DNA of 64,000 nt from Candidatus Bartonella washoeensis Sb944nv (GCF_000278135.1 NZ_JH725025.1:100832-164831); one strand, 5' to 3'. Positions 26,857 through 37,350 are shown, numbered from the stretch's first letter. Translations and numbers: made by a program. The notes: generated from the sequence alone by a model not told the origin.

Positions 26857-28110
26857 GTGCTTGCCTTTAAATCTGATTTTTTACACATTATGAACGAACG
26901 TGGTTTTATCCACCAAATTTCGGATGAAAAAGGCTTAGATGCTCTTTTTTCAAAAGAAGTTGTAAGTGCCTATATTGGATTTGATCCTACAGCTTCGAGT
27001 TTGCATGCTGGAAGTCTTCTTCAAATTATGATGCTTTATTGGTTACAAAAAACCGGACACCGTCCAATTGTTTTGATGGGTGGAGGGACAGGATTGATCG
27101 GTGATCCTTCCTTCAAAGATGAAGCACGACGCCTTCTGACACAAGATGATATTGCTGCAAATATCGATGGTATTAAAAAAGTATTTGCTAATTATTTAAT
27201 ATTTGGTGATAAAGAAACCGATGCATGCATCGTCAATAATGCCGAATGGTTGTGCGAGTTAAACTATTTAGAATTTTTGCGTGACGTGGGAAAGCATTTT
27301 TCCGTCAATCGTATGTTGTCGTTTGATTCTGTTAAGCTCAGACTTGAACGTGAACATTCTTTATCATTCCTAGAATTTAATTATATGATCCTGCAAGCTT
27401 ATGATTTTGTTGAACTGTATAAGCGCTATGGTCTACGTATGCAAATGGGTGGGTCTGATCAATGGGGCAATATTATCAATGGAATTGAGTTAGGACACCG
27501 CTTAGGAACACCTCAGTTGTACGCATTAACTTCACCATTGCTTACAACATCTTCCGGTGCCAAAATGGGTAAATCATTGAGTGGAGCTGTATGGCTTAAT
27601 GCTGATATGCTTTCACCTTATCAATTTTGGCAATATTGGCGCAACACAGAAGACGCTGATGTTACACGATTTTTAAAGCTTTATACAACGTTGCCAATGG
27701 ATGAGATTCTTAAACTTTCTGCATTACAGGGAACTGAAATTAATGAAGCGAAGAAAATTCTTGCAACAGAAATTACAGCAATGTTACACGGACGCGATCT
27801 TGCAAATACAGCAGAAGAAACCGCTCGTAAAACTTTTGAAGAAAAAGCACACGGAGAAGGTCTTCCAACTATTGAAATTAAAACTACAGAATTAAAAATG
27901 GGCGCTGGATTGCTGTCTCTTCTGGTACAAACAGGACTAGCCAAATCGAACAGTGAAGCGCGTCGACATGTTCAAGGAGGTGGGGTGCGTGTCAATGATC
28001 AAATTGTTAAGAATGAAACGCGCCTTATTCTTGAGGAAGATGTCAACGCAGCAGGGATGATTAAACTTTCTTTTGGTAAGAAGAAACATGTTTTGATAAA
28101 ACCATTATAA
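26857..28110 (+). CDS. tyrS: Tyrosyl-tRNA synthetase
   Basis: Class I synthetase charging tRNA-Tyr. The HIGH-type motif is HAGS at 50-53 and the KMSKS-type motif KMGKS at 236-240. Tyrosine-site residues appear in [12 protein letters not shown] and [13 protein letters not shown]-terminal S4 RNA-binding domain runs from about 350 ([20 protein letters not shown]). At 417 aa it belongs to the TyrRS form usual in alphaproteobacteria. The start codon is GTG with AGGAAA upstream. Confidence 0.95.
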   Translation: MLAFKSDFLHIMNERGFIHQISDEKGLDALFSKEVVSAYIGFDPTASSLHAGSLLQIMMLYWLQKTGHRPIVLMGGGTGLIGDPSFKDEARRLLTQDDIAANIDGIKKVFANYLIFGDKETDACIVNNAEWLCELNYLEFLRDVGKHFSVNRMLSFDSVKLRLEREHSLSFLEFNYMILQAYDFVELYKRYGLRMQMGGSDQWGNIINGIELGHRLGTPQLYALTSPLLTTSSGAKMGKSLSGAVWLNADMLSPYQFWQYWRNTEDADVTRFLKLYTTLPMDEILKLSALQGTEINEAKKILATEITAMLHGRDLANTAEETARKTFEEKAHGEGLPTIEIKTTELKMGAGLLSLLVQTGLAKSNSEARRHVQGGGVRVNDQIVKNETRLILEEDVNAAGMIKLSFGKKKHVLIKPL

Positions 28111-28350
28111 TATCTATTGATAATTTTTTTACCTCCAATTTGATATGCAATATTTGTGTTTTTCACGCTTAGTTTGGCTTTCTCAATTTAATCCTTGTGA
28201 TACAATGGACCATGTATGACAGATAAATGTGAGATAATTATAATTCTAGAAAGCTGAAGAATTATTTTATGATTTGTTATCGTTTTCGATAATTATGTCT
28301 CTTCTTAACTCTTATACGTAATGCTTACACAAAAAAGAAAGATACAACAA

Positions 28351-28833
28351 ATGATAAAACAAATGAAAGGCTCCCCTGCTCCTAATTTTAATTTGCCACG
28401 TGATGGTGGAGACAGATTATGTCTTTCTGATCTTCAAGGAAAATCGGTTGTTTTATATTTTTATCCAAAAGATGATACCAGTGGGTGCACGAATGAAGCC
28501 CTTGATTTTACGCGACTGAAAAAAAAGTTTGAAGAGATCGGGGTTGTTGTTATTGGGATATCTCCAGACAACGTTGAGAAACATGATAAATTCAAAATGA
28601 AACATGGACTTGATATTATCCTTGTTTCCGATGAAGAAAAAACGACTCTTCAAGCTTATGGTGTTTGGGTTGAAAAAAGTATGTATGGGCGCAAATATAT
28701 GGGAGTTGAACGAAGCACTTTTCTGATTGATTCAACTGGAATAATAGCAGAAGAATGGCGAAAAGTTAGTGTATCTGGACACGCTGAAAGTGTTTTAGCT
28801 ACTGCTACACTTTTACATCGTAATGGCGCATAA
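28351..28833 (+). CDS. bcp: Thioredoxin-dependent peroxiredoxin (Bcp/PrxQ)
   Basis: Reduces hydrogen and organic peroxides. The peroxidatic cysteine sits in YPKDDTSGCTNEALDF (C46 from this start). The usual nearby resolving cysteine five residues on is absent (Ala/Leu there), so it is the one-Cys-like variant or uses another partner. The conserved Arg is in GVERSTFLID. The start is uncertain: 28351 gives 160 aa and a normal N-terminus, while an in-frame ATG at 28321 adds ten residues; neither has a good ribosome site. It converges on prfB. Confidence 0.9.
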   Translation: MIKQMKGSPAPNFNLPRDGGDRLCLSDLQGKSVVLYFYPKDDTSGCTNEALDFTRLKKKFEEIGVVVIGISPDNVEKHDKFKMKHGLDIILVSDEEKTTLQAYGVWVEKSMYGRKYMGVERSTFLIDSTGIIAEEWRKVSVSGHAESVLATATLLHRNGA

Positions 28834-28856
28834 ACTTATTGACGCAATGAGTTTAT
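28830..28856. terminator. AT-rich hairpin between bcp and prfB
   Basis: A 12-bp stem (ATAAACTTATTG / CAATGAGTTTAT, one G-T wobble, 3-nt loop) begins within the last bcp codons and spans its stop. It sits between convergent genes, so a bidirectional terminator is possible, but neither strand has a proper T tract after the stem. Confidence 0.3.
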
Positions 28857-28979
28857 AAAGGCAGAATCCGTCCTCTTCAATTGGCTCTATATTTGCTAAC
28901 TTGTGAATCTACGTGTAGCTAAATAGAAATAACGAATCAAGAAATAAGTGTTGTACAACTTGAGAGACATTGTGTGTTA

Positions 28980-30108
28980 TCAATCGATATCTTCAATTTC
29001 TTGATCTTTTCCATAAACGCGTTGGGCAAGTGCTGCTTCTATAAACGCATCTAAGTTACCATTAAGTACTGATTGCGGATCAGTGTTTTCAACGCCTGTA
29101 CGTAAATCTTTGACAAGCTGATAGGGCTGAAGAACGTAAGATCTAATTTGATGTCCCCACCCAATTTCTGTTTTGGAAGATTCAACAGCATTCGTTTCTT
29201 CTTCCTTTTTTTTCAATTCTTCTTCATAAAGCCGTGCACGCAACATAGACCAAGCAGTTGCTCGATTTTTATGTTGAGAACGTTCTTTCTGACATTGGAC
29301 AACAATACCCGTTTTTATATGCGTGATACGAACTGCGGAATCTGTCGTATTTACATGTTGACCCCCTGCTCCCGATGCACGATATGTATCAATACGAACA
29401 TCCGACTCTGAAACATCAACTTCAATATTATCATCAATAACTGGATAAACCCAAATGCTTGCAAAAGAGGTATGGCGTTTTGCATTTGAGTCAAACGGCG
29501 AAATGCGTACCAAACGATGAACACCTGATTCTGTTTTTAACAGACCGTAAGCATTATGCCCTTTTATAAGAATAGTGGCTGATTTTATTCCTGCTTCTTC
29601 TCCATCATGCGTTTCTAGTACTTCAACCTTCATTTTATGCTGTTCAGCCCAGCGTATATACATGCGTAAAAGCATAGAAGCCCAATCTTGACTTTCTGTA
29701 CCACCTGCGCCAGCATGAACCTCTAAATAAGTATCATTCGGATCTGCTTCTCCTGAAAGAAGTACATCAATTTGTCTTTTATCTATCTCATTTTTAAGAT
29801 CGCGTATTGAATTTTCTGCATCAATGACAATTTCGATGTCACTCTCTTCTTCACCCATCGCGATTAGCTCAACGCACTCTTCAAGTTTTTTTGTAAATGA
29901 TTTAATACCACCAATTGCATCATCAAGACGCTGACGTTCACGCATCATATCTTGCGCTTGTTGTGCATTATCCCAAAACGATGGATCTTCTGCTTTTTGA
30001 TTGAGATATTCAAGACGTTTTAGTGACTGATCCCAGTCAAAGATGCCCCCTTAGCAAATTGATTGTCTGCTGTATTTCATCAACTAAAGCTTCTATTTCT
30101 GCGCGCAT
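28980..30108 (-). CDS. prfB: Peptide chain release factor 2, expressed through a programmed +1 frameshift
   Basis: Release factor for UGA and UAA stops. Codons 1-23 run from the ATG at 30106-30108 to CTT at 30040-30042, followed by in-frame TGA. Skipping the T at 30039 puts the ribosome in the frame starting GAC-TGG-GAT, which stays open to 28980. The product is 375 aa: first segment 30040-30108, second 28980-30038. The RF2 anticodon-like tripeptide SPF (RISPFDSN) and catalytic GGQ (SGAGGQHVN) are present. Reading only the uninterrupted frame gives a false 322-residue protein lacking its N-terminus. The gene is autoregulated by RF2 level through this site. Confidence 0.95.
30036..30051 (-). 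promoter_or_regulatory. prfB +1 programmed frameshift signal
   Basis: On the coding strand the order is AGGGGG (30051-30046), CAT, slippery CTT (30042-30040), TGA (30039-30037), C (30036). This reproduces the well-known RF2 site: an internal Shine-Dalgarno-like sequence three bases before CUU-UGA-C. Low RF2 slows termination at the UGA and favours the shift. Confidence 0.96.
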
Positions 30109-30285
30109 AATTTACACCGTAATTTTTATTTTTTAACACTCTTTTTTTATGTTTTTTGACATTTTTACAAATTCAATGGGGCATAGTAAATGGACGGTAT
30201 AGCTTCTACCTATTTACCGTATTCGTATTGCGAAAAAACAGATAGCACTTTCACTTCACCAGTCATATCAAAGAGATTCTACCAA

Positions 30286-32751
30286 TTAATACAACCCGCC
30301 AGTACCACTTTCAAGAGCCTTGTTGACCTGTGGAGAAGTCGTTCCTAAAGCAACACCTTCTTGAAAAGAATCCGTGCTACCAATTACTTGATATATATCC
30401 GCAGGTCCAGTTCCTGGTTTAAATGCTTCTATAATGACATCATGGTCTCCTGCTTCAGCAAGCATACCTGTCTTACGATTAATCGGCATTAAAATCATAC
30501 CTTTGGGCATTTTAAATGGTACATCTGGCTTTCCTTTCAGAGCAGCTGCCATAAATTCACCAAAAATAGGAGCCGCCAATGAACTTCCCGTTCCGTTGTA
30601 TCCTAACGGAGCTGGTTGATCGTAACCAACGAAAATACCAACGACAAGATCAGGAGTAAATCCCATAAACCACACATCTTTAGAATCATTGGTTGTTCCT
30701 GTTTTAGCGGCAATATGTCGATTGAGGAAACGTAACCGTGCAGCTGTACCACGCTGAACAACCCCCTCCATCATTGATGTAATCTGATAAGCTGTCATAG
30801 GGTCAAGAACTTGATCTCGCTCATCAATCAAGGTGGGTTCACTTTGATTATCCCAAGACTGAGCATTACAATTTTCACAGATACGATCATCATGACGATA
30901 AATTGTTTTTCCATAACGATCTTGAATTCGGTCTATCAAAGAAGGATTAATAGAGCGCCCCCCATTGGCAATAACTGAATAAGCTGTAACCATCCTTAAA
31001 ACTGTTGTTTCGGCAGCTCCTAAGGCCATAGGGAGATAAGGTTGCAATTTATCTACAACACCAAAACGCTCTGCATATTCAGCTACAAGAGGCATCCCCA
31101 TATCATTGGCAAGTCGTATTGTCATAAGATTACGAGAATGTTCAATGCCATAACGCAACGTTGAAGGCCCTGCAAAAGTGCCACCATAATTCTTAGGTTG
31201 CCAAATCTCACCGTTATATTGGCGAATTTCGATAGGGCCATCTAAAACAACCGATGCTGGTGTATATCCATTATCGAGTGCTGCTGCATATACAAAAGGT
31301 TTGAAAGCAGAACCAGGCTGACGATAGGCTTGTGTTGCACGATTAAATTCAGATGCTGCAAAAGAAAACCCTCCCACCATTGCAAGAACACGGCCTGTAT
31401 GAGGCTCCATGGCAACAATTGCACCTTCAATCTTTGGAATTTGTTGCAAACGATAAACATTGTCTGTATTTGGTATTTTTTCGACAAAAATGACATCTCC
31501 AACTTGCAGAACATGAGATAAATTCTGAACAGTTCTTCTATAGCCATTTTCTTTTACAATATGTAATGCCCATTTTGAATCGGCTTCAGACAAAACAGCA
31601 ATTTCCCGTTTTGTTGATAATACACCCGAAGATTCACGCTTTGGTTGTAACCCAATCTCTATTTTATTGGCATTAGCAGAAAGAACAACGGCTAAACGCC
31701 ATTCAGGAACATCACTCAACCCTGTAATATTTGCAAGTTCTATACCCCAATCCTCTTTTTTATCAAGATGTCCATAAGCTCCACGCCATCCTTGCGAATG
31801 ATCAAATTTAATTAATCCACTGTGCAAAGCACGACGAGCAATAAGTTGTAAATGCGGATCAAGCGTTGTACGAATTGAAAGTCCACCTTCGTAGAGTGTT
31901 TTCGCTCCATAGCGACGCATTAAACGACGGCGCACTTCTTCAGTAAAATAGTCAGCAGCAAAAACGTAGCTATCGCTACCACGCACTGTCGCTCCTAAAG
32001 GTTTTGCTTTAGCTTTTTCACCTTGTTCACGCGTTACATACCCATTTGCAACCATTCGATCTATAACCCAATTGCGCCGATTAATAGCGCGTTTCGTATT
32101 TTTGAATGGATCATAATTTGCTGGGCCTTTCGGAAGAGCGGCCAAATAAGCACATTGTTCTAAAGTAAGATCATTGACGGATTTATTGAAATAGGTCAAA
32201 GATGCTGCTGCGATACCATAAGTACTACGACCAAGATAAATTTCATTAAGATAAAGTTCGAGAATATGATCTTTTGAGTAGGTCTTCTCAATACGCATCG
32301 CTAGAATAGCTTCCTTTAATTTACGCTCCAATGTTACGTCTGAACTTAAAAGAAAGTTTTTAGCGACTTGTTGTGTAATGGTTGATGCCCCTTCAGGACG
32401 TTTTCCAGAACCAATATTACGGATATTATTAATCAAGGCTCTAGACAGTCCCTCGGGATCTAAACCAAAATGATGATAAAAATTTTTGTCTTCAGCAGAA
32501 ATAAAAGCTTCTTTAAGAAGCTTTGGTATTGACTGAATTGGTAAATAGAGGCGATGTTTTGTTGCAAATTCTGCCATAAGGCTACCATCAGAAGCATGGA
32601 CGCGAGTCATAACAGGTGGTTCATAGAGTGAAAGGACCTCATAATCAGGAAGCGCACTCGCCTGCTCCTTTGCCATTGTTCGCTGTAATATTGCTCCCCA
32701 AAGCCCAATAGCAATAATAAAACTTAGAAGATATCTAAAAAAAATCATCAT
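30286..32751 (-). CDS. mrcA: Penicillin-binding protein 1A (bifunctional transglycosylase/transpeptidase)
   Basis: Class A PBP that polymerises and cross-links peptidoglycan. An N-terminal membrane anchor (about 5-25) precedes the GT51 domain with catalytic Glu in ISAEDKNFYHHFG (E87) and STITQQVAKN. An OB-like insert typical of PBP1A follows. The transpeptidase domain has S481 in GSAFKPF, an SRN motif in HSRNLMT, and K683-T-G in AKTGTTN. The length is 821 aa. ATG codons at 32751 and 32748 are both possible. It lies in the conserved order rne / amidase / mrcA / prfB. Confidence 0.95.
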   Translation of the reverse strand: MMIFFRYLLSFIIAIGLWGAILQRTMAKEQASALPDYEVLSLYEPPVMTRVHASDGSLMAEFATKHRLYLPIQSIPKLLKEAFISAEDKNFYHHFGLDPEGLSRALINNIRNIGSGKRPEGASTITQQVAKNFLLSSDVTLERKLKEAILAMRIEKTYSKDHILELYLNEIYLGRSTYGIAAASLTYFNKSVNDLTLEQCAYLAALPKGPANYDPFKNTKRAINRRNWVIDRMVANGYVTREQGEKAKAKPLGATVRGSDSYVFAADYFTEEVRRRLMRRYGAKTLYEGGLSIRTTLDPHLQLIARRALHSGLIKFDHSQGWRGAYGHLDKKEDWGIELANITGLSDVPEWRLAVVLSANANKIEIGLQPKRESSGVLSTKREIAVLSEADSKWALHIVKENGYRRTVQNLSHVLQVGDVIFVEKIPNTDNVYRLQQIPKIEGAIVAMEPHTGRVLAMVGGFSFAASEFNRATQAYRQPGSAFKPFVYAAALDNGYTPASVVLDGPIEIRQYNGEIWQPKNYGGTFAGPSTLRYGIEHSRNLMTIRLANDMGMPLVAEYAERFGVVDKLQPYLPMALGAAETTVLRMVTAYSVIANGGRSINPSLIDRIQDRYGKTIYRHDDRICENCNAQSWDNQSEPTLIDERDQVLDPMTAYQITSMMEGVVQRGTAARLRFLNRHIAAKTGTTNDSKDVWFMGFTPDLVVGIFVGYDQPAPLGYNGTGSSLAAPIFGEFMAAALKGKPDVPFKMPKGMILMPINRKTGMLAEAGDHDVIIEAFKPGTGPADIYQVIGSTDSFQEGVALGTTSPQVNKALESGTGGLY

Positions 32752-32913
32752 CAAAACGGCTGTCGCTTTCTTCAGAATTGGTAAAAGGAAAAATACATTA
32801 TTTCACCAGAAACAGGGTATTATCGCCACTCAATTAAAACAAAGAAAAATTGTTTTCCATCTTTTAATATATAAAACTAGAAGCTAGTATTAATACTCTA
32901 TTTCCTCACAATT

Positions 32914-34131
32914 TTAAAGAGGCTGCATAATTTTCTGCTTATAATCAGCAAATTGGCGAATAGAATGAGCGATAGAAGCAGCCATTTGTTTTCTCCATTC
33001 GGGATTATTTAATAATTTTTCATCCTCTTTATTCGATAAATAGCCTATCTCTATCAAGACAGAGGGTATATCTGGAGCTTTTAGAACCTGAAAATCAGCA
33101 TAGCGATGAGGGTTATTTATCAAATTGATATTATTCTTTGATAAATTTGCAATAATACTATTAGCAAAATTAACCGAAAAGGTATGTGTTTCACGTCGGG
33201 TCAGATCGATCAAAATATCTGTCACTTCAAACGATTCCTCTGCAGGTAAACCATCAAGCAAATCAACCTTATTTTCACTTTCAGCTAAAGATTTTGCAAT
33301 TGCATCAGATGCCTTGTCCGATATTGTATATACTGTAGCACCACGAAGAGAATGTACATCAATGGTGTCTGCATGAATGGAGATAAAAAGATCAGCAGCA
33401 AATTCCTGTGCTTTTTTAATTCTTTCGCTTAATCTTAGAAAGACATCAGTATCGCGCGTTAATAGAACGGTGGTATGAGAGTCTTTTTTTAATTCATCTC
33501 GCAGTGCACGTGCAAAGGCTAGAGTTACATTTTTTTCTAAAACTCCACTCCCCCCGCGCGCACCACCATCAATCCCACCATGCCCAGGATCAAGAACGAC
33601 ACGAAAATTATGTGTTAGACTTATCTGTGTTTTTATATTGGAAAGAGCTCTTTGTTGTTTTTTCAATACCTCCTCAAACTTTTTTTGTGTGCTTTGAGTA
33701 ATATCAATCAGGAGTTGCCACAAACCATTTTCTAATTTTTGTATTGTACTTTTTTCAACTACAAAAGCAGTTTTGCTCGTCAAAATAATGCGTGAAGTCC
33801 GTATATCCGAGAAACCGTAACGCACATTTGAGAGCATATTTGATAATGTATTTTGCGTATTTTGCTCTGAAAAATCAACTGTAGGTAAATTAATCACCAA
33901 ACGTGCGGGGCTATCCAAAATCTGTAAACGAACATTTGGTTCAGCATTAAAAACTGCAATAATACGTGTGCGCGCACTATCACCAATGGTCCGCAAATCG
34001 ATAAGTTTCAGGGCATCTGCAGCTTGGATATTGTTTTGGAATACTAAAAAAAACAAAAAACAATATGTAAGATACAAAATAGCATCCCAATAGGTAGCTT
34101 TCGGCTTTTTAGTAAAAAAACCTTTTATCAT
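32914..34131 (-). CDS. N-acetylmuramoyl-L-alanine amidase with AMIN domain (AmiC-type)
   Basis: Periplasmic zinc amidase that splits peptide stems from glycan during cell separation. A membrane/signal segment lies at about 17-40. An AMIN domain (about 45-145) is followed by a Lys/Gln-rich helical linker and the Amidase_3 domain from about 175: VVLDPGHGGIDGGA carries the first zinc histidine, then EKNVTLAFA, SIHADTI and IEIGYLSNKEDE with the catalytic Glu. The length is 405 aa from the ATG at 34131; a TTG two codons earlier is less likely. It is divergent from rne and upstream of mrcA. Confidence 0.92.
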   Translation of the reverse strand: MIKGFFTKKPKATYWDAILYLTYCFLFFLVFQNNIQAADALKLIDLRTIGDSARTRIIAVFNAEPNVRLQILDSPARLVINLPTVDFSEQNTQNTLSNMLSNVRYGFSDIRTSRIILTSKTAFVVEKSTIQKLENGLWQLLIDITQSTQKKFEEVLKKQQRALSNIKTQISLTHNFRVVLDPGHGGIDGGARGGSGVLEKNVTLAFARALRDELKKDSHTTVLLTRDTDVFLRLSERIKKAQEFAADLFISIHADTIDVHSLRGATVYTISDKASDAIAKSLAESENKVDLLDGLPAEESFEVTDILIDLTRRETHTFSVNFANSIIANLSKNNINLINNPHRYADFQVLKAPDIPSVLIEIGYLSNKEDEKLLNNPEWRKQMAASIAHSIRQFADYKQKIMQPL

Positions 34132-34725
34132 AAGCAAAATACTCTACTCCAAAATTCAGACAAAACTCGTCTCACGCAAAAATATGCAATGAATTTAAGC
34201 TCTATTTTTCAATAAATGTTGAATCTTTCAAGCGTGTAGTCAAAAAAACTAAATTAAGGCAATAAGGACATTATAATGGCATACATTGATATTGTTACTT
34301 GCCAAAAGCATGATATCAACATAAAAAGAATATTTGCGCTTCCTAATCGATAGTAGCCTTCTGAATTATTTGTAGTCCATATTAAGTTGTCTTTAGAAGG
34401 TTTGTTGCATGTTACACATTTAGACTTTTATGGATAGAAAGTCTTTATGTTATAAAAGCTAGGATTGCGTTATTTAAGATTCGTTGGTTCGGATATCCGA
34501 ACTGTTTTAAAGATTGTTTTGCCGGAGACTTACAAAATATGAGTCATACAAAACAAATGGGGATGGTGATTAGAAATGCTGTAAGTGCAATCATGCATCT
34601 GCACGCGGTACCTCATCCTGTTTTGCCGGTATCTCCCTTTTATGGCAGACAGCCCTTTATGTTTACGAATAGCCATGCTGTTCGTTTTAATGAAATTGTG
34701 TATGTCGCCTTCAGGATTTTAACTT
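34132..34725. other. Long rne upstream region / leader
   Basis: About 590 bp between divergent genes. Nearer rne the GC content rises and a hairpin-capable palindrome (34487-34502) appears. A 25-codon frame with a good ribosome site (AAGGA, eight bases before ATG) lies at 34276-34353. Another frame opens at 34539 and runs 62 codons into the start of rne. RNase E genes are autoregulated through a structured leader in enterobacteria, so a long leader here is plausible but unproven. Confidence 0.4.
34487..34502. promoter_or_regulatory. Perfect 16-bp palindrome upstream of rne
   Basis: GTTCGGATATCCGAAC equals its own reverse complement. In RNA it can form a 6-bp GC-containing stem with an AUAU loop, followed by a U-rich run, so it could be an attenuator-like hairpin. 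In DNA it could be an operator. It lies about 225 bp before the rne start and stands out from the AT-rich surroundings. Confidence 0.5.
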
Positions 34726-37350
34726 ATGTCAAACAAAATGCTTATAGATGCCTCCCACCCGGAGGAAACACGTGTTGTTGTTGTTCATGGCAACAAAATT
34801 GAAGAACTTGATTTTGAGTCAGAACATAAAAAACAGCTCAAGGGCAATATTTATCTAGCACGTATTACCCGTGTAGAGCCGTCTCTTCAAGCAGCTTTTG
34901 TTGAATATGGTGGTAATCGCCATGGTTTTTTAACATTTTCTGAAATCCATCCAGATTATTATCAAATTCCTATTGCTGATCGTCTCGCTCTTCTTGAAGA
35001 AGAGGAAAAAGCTGCTGTCGGAGAAAATCATGCAGATGTTCTCATTGAAGAAACAAACAAAAATAAAAAACGCCCCAGAAAAACAAAAAATGAGAAAAAC
35101 AGCATCATGGCAGCAGATGTTGAAAACAACGTCATATCCGATGCAATAACAACTGATGATGCAGAAGATGCATTTACAGATGTTTCTCATAACGAGATCG
35201 AAATGGTAGGTGCAGAAGATGCACGTGAAGAACTCCCCACCTATCAGCGTAAACAAGGACGTCAGTATAAAATTCAAGAAGTGATTAAGCGACGTCAAAT
35301 TTTGTTGGTGCAAGTTATCAAGGAAGAGCGCGGCAATAAGGGGGCGGCACTCACAACGTATTTATCGCTGGCAGGTCGTTATTCTGTTTTAATGCCTAAC
35401 ACAGCACGGGGTGGTGGTATCTCGCGAAAAATCACCAATGTACAAGATCGCAAACGCCTTAAAGAAATTGTAAAAGAATTAGCAGTTCCCAAGGGTATGG
35501 GGGTTATTCTGCGAACTGCTGGAGCAAACAGAACAAAAGCTGAGATTAAACGCGATTATGAATATCTCACACGGTTATGGGATACAGTTCGCACTTTGAC
35601 ACTCAAATCAACAGCACCATGCCTTGTCCATGAAGAAAGTAACCTCATAAAGCGTTCTATACGGGATCTTTACAATAAAAATATCAATGAAATTCTTGTT
35701 TCTGGCGATCAAGGATATCGTGAAGCAAAAGACTTCATGCGTATGCTGATGCCAAGTCATGCAAAAGTTGTGCAACCTTATCGTGATCCTATCCCTATTT
35801 TCGCACGGAATAATATTGAGATTCAACTTGATAAAATGTTGCACCCACAAGTTTCTTTAAAATCTGGTGGTTATCTTGTTATTAATCAAACAGAAGCGCT
35901 TGTTGCTATTGATGTAAATTCTGGACGTTCTACCAAAGAACTTTCTGTCGAAAAAACAGCATTGCAAACCAATCTTGAAGCCGCGGAAGAGATAGCCCGT
36001 CAATTACGCTTACGTGATCTTGCTGGTCTGATTGTGATTGATTTTATCGATATGCTTGAAGATCGCAATGTTAGGATAGTTGAAAAAAAGTTAAAAGATT
36101 GTTTAAAAAACGATCGTGCTCGTATTCAAGTTGGCCATATTTCACATTTCGGCCTTTTGGAAATGAGTCGTCAACGTATTCGCATATCGGTTTTAGAAAG
36201 TATAACACAACCTTGCCCGCATTGTGCTGGAACAGGAAATGTACGATCTGAATCATCAATTGCTTTACATGTCATGCGCTCAATTGAAGAATATCTTCTT
36301 CATAATTCCCAACATAATATTACTGTGCGCACACCCGTAGCAACAGCGCTTTATGTGTTAAATCATAAACGCAATATTCTTGTTAATCTAGAAGCACGCT
36401 TTAAGCTTAATATTAGTATTGAAGCAGATGATAGCATTGGAACGCAACATCTTATTATTTCTAAGGGTACAATAGCTGAAGCATTTTCTCAGTCTCCAGT
36501 AATTTTTGAAAATGATAGTAAAGAAGGAATTGAAGATGAAATCTCAATAGAGAGTGAATCTATCAAAGTTAAAACACCCGTCGAAACGAACCCAAAACGT
36601 CGACTTAAAAATCATCAAGGTGAGATTGATGGCAATTCTATCTCCACCAATCATAAAAAAGACGATATCTCAAATGATGATTTTCGACGTCGAGGACGTC
36701 GTCGAGGACGTCGTGGAGGACGCCGTAATCAGGATAATAATTTTTATCACCTTCATATTCCTTATGCAGAACCGGTGGGCGATTTTGCTACACAAGCCTT
36801 GACAGAAATTAAAGCAGAATACCGCGAAAGCCGTATTCGCTCTGCTAAACTTGTAGAGTTTGAGGAAGTAAAAAGTGATGCACAATCCTTAAATATGCAA
36901 CAAGATGAAGCTGCAAAAGTTGATATGGCTGCTAAACCTAAAAAACGTAAAGTGCGTTCTTCAAAAGCAGTACAAAATCAGCAAATCCTTGAAAATGATC
37001 AGAGTATAGAAACACCAGAGTCTGTAGAAGAAAAATCTAAAACCAGCTCGATACATAAAGTTAGAACAAAAAAAGTTGATAAATCTGCTGATAAGGTGGA
37101 AGGAGAAACTCCTGCAAATGGTAAAAAATCAACACGTAAAACACTAAAAAAAACACTTTCTTCTAAAGAATTAACACAAACAAAAGAATCATCAGAGCAA
37201 AAAGCAGTAATAGAAAAAGTTTTTGAATCAACTCCCTCAGAAATTGAGAAAACAGACACACAACCCGTTGTTATATCATCAATAGCTAAAGATACTCCAA
37301 AAACTAAGCGCATTGGTTGGTGGAAACACAGAACTCTTTCTAAAAGTTAA
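34726..37350 (+). CDS. rne: Ribonuclease E/G
   Basis: Essential endoribonuclease of rRNA processing and mRNA decay and scaffold of the degradosome. The start is ATG (MSNKMLIDASHPEET). The S1 domain begins at about residue 38 and is split by a charged low-complexity insert (about 86-175), an alphaproteobacterial trait. The DNase I-like catalytic domain has Mg-binding D396 (AIDVNSGR) and D439 (VIDFIDML). The Zn-link cysteines are C497 and C500 (PCPHCAGTG). The C-terminal ~300 residues are disordered, with an RGRR-repeat RNA-binding patch at about 655-667. The length is 874 aa. A strong terminator follows. Confidence 0.96.
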   Translation: MSNKMLIDASHPEETRVVVVHGNKIEELDFESEHKKQLKGNIYLARITRVEPSLQAAFVEYGGNRHGFLTFSEIHPDYYQIPIADRLALLEEEEKAAVGENHADVLIEETNKNKKRPRKTKNEKNSIMAADVENNVISDAITTDDAEDAFTDVSHNEIEMVGAEDAREELPTYQRKQGRQYKIQEVIKRRQILLVQVIKEERGNKGAALTTYLSLAGRYSVLMPNTARGGGISRKITNVQDRKRLKEIVKELAVPKGMGVILRTAGANRTKAEIKRDYEYLTRLWDTVRTLTLKSTAPCLVHEESNLIKRSIRDLYNKNINEILVSGDQGYREAKDFMRMLMPSHAKVVQPYRDPIPIFARNNIEIQLDKMLHPQVSLKSGGYLVINQTEALVAIDVNSGRSTKELSVEKTALQTNLEAAEEIARQLRLRDLAGLIVIDFIDMLEDRNVRIVEKKLKDCLKNDRARIQVGHISHFGLLEMSRQRIRISVLESITQPCPHCAGTGNVRSESSIALHVMRSIEEYLLHNSQHNITVRTPVATALYVLNHKRNILVNLEARFKLNISIEADDSIGTQHLIISKGTIAEAFSQSPVIFENDSKEGIEDEISIESESIKVKTPVETNPKRRLKNHQGEIDGNSISTNHKKDDISNDDFRRRGRRRGRRGGRRNQDNNFYHLHIPYAEPVGDFATQALTEIKAEYRESRIRSAKLVEFEEVKSDAQSLNMQQDEAAKVDMAAKPKKRKVRSSKAVQNQQILENDQSIETPESVEEKSKTSSIHKVRTKKVDKSADKVEGETPANGKKSTRKTLKKTLSSKELTQTKESSEQKAVIEKVFESTPSEIEKTDTQPVVISSIAKDTPKTKRIGWWKHRTLSKS
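36692..36727 (+). repeat. Three 12-bp tandem repeats inside rne
   Basis: GAGGACGTCGTC, GAGGACGTCGTG and GAGGACGCCGTA follow each other and encode the Arg/Gly-rich run R-G-R-R. The unit is a multiple of three, so copy-number change would lengthen or shorten the RNA-binding patch without breaking the frame. Confidence 0.8.

Noticed and set aside
34539..34802. 87-codon frame overlapping the start of rne
   Set aside because: Its last third lies inside rne in another frame, its ribosome site is poor and its composition resembles no family. It is kept only as a leader observation.
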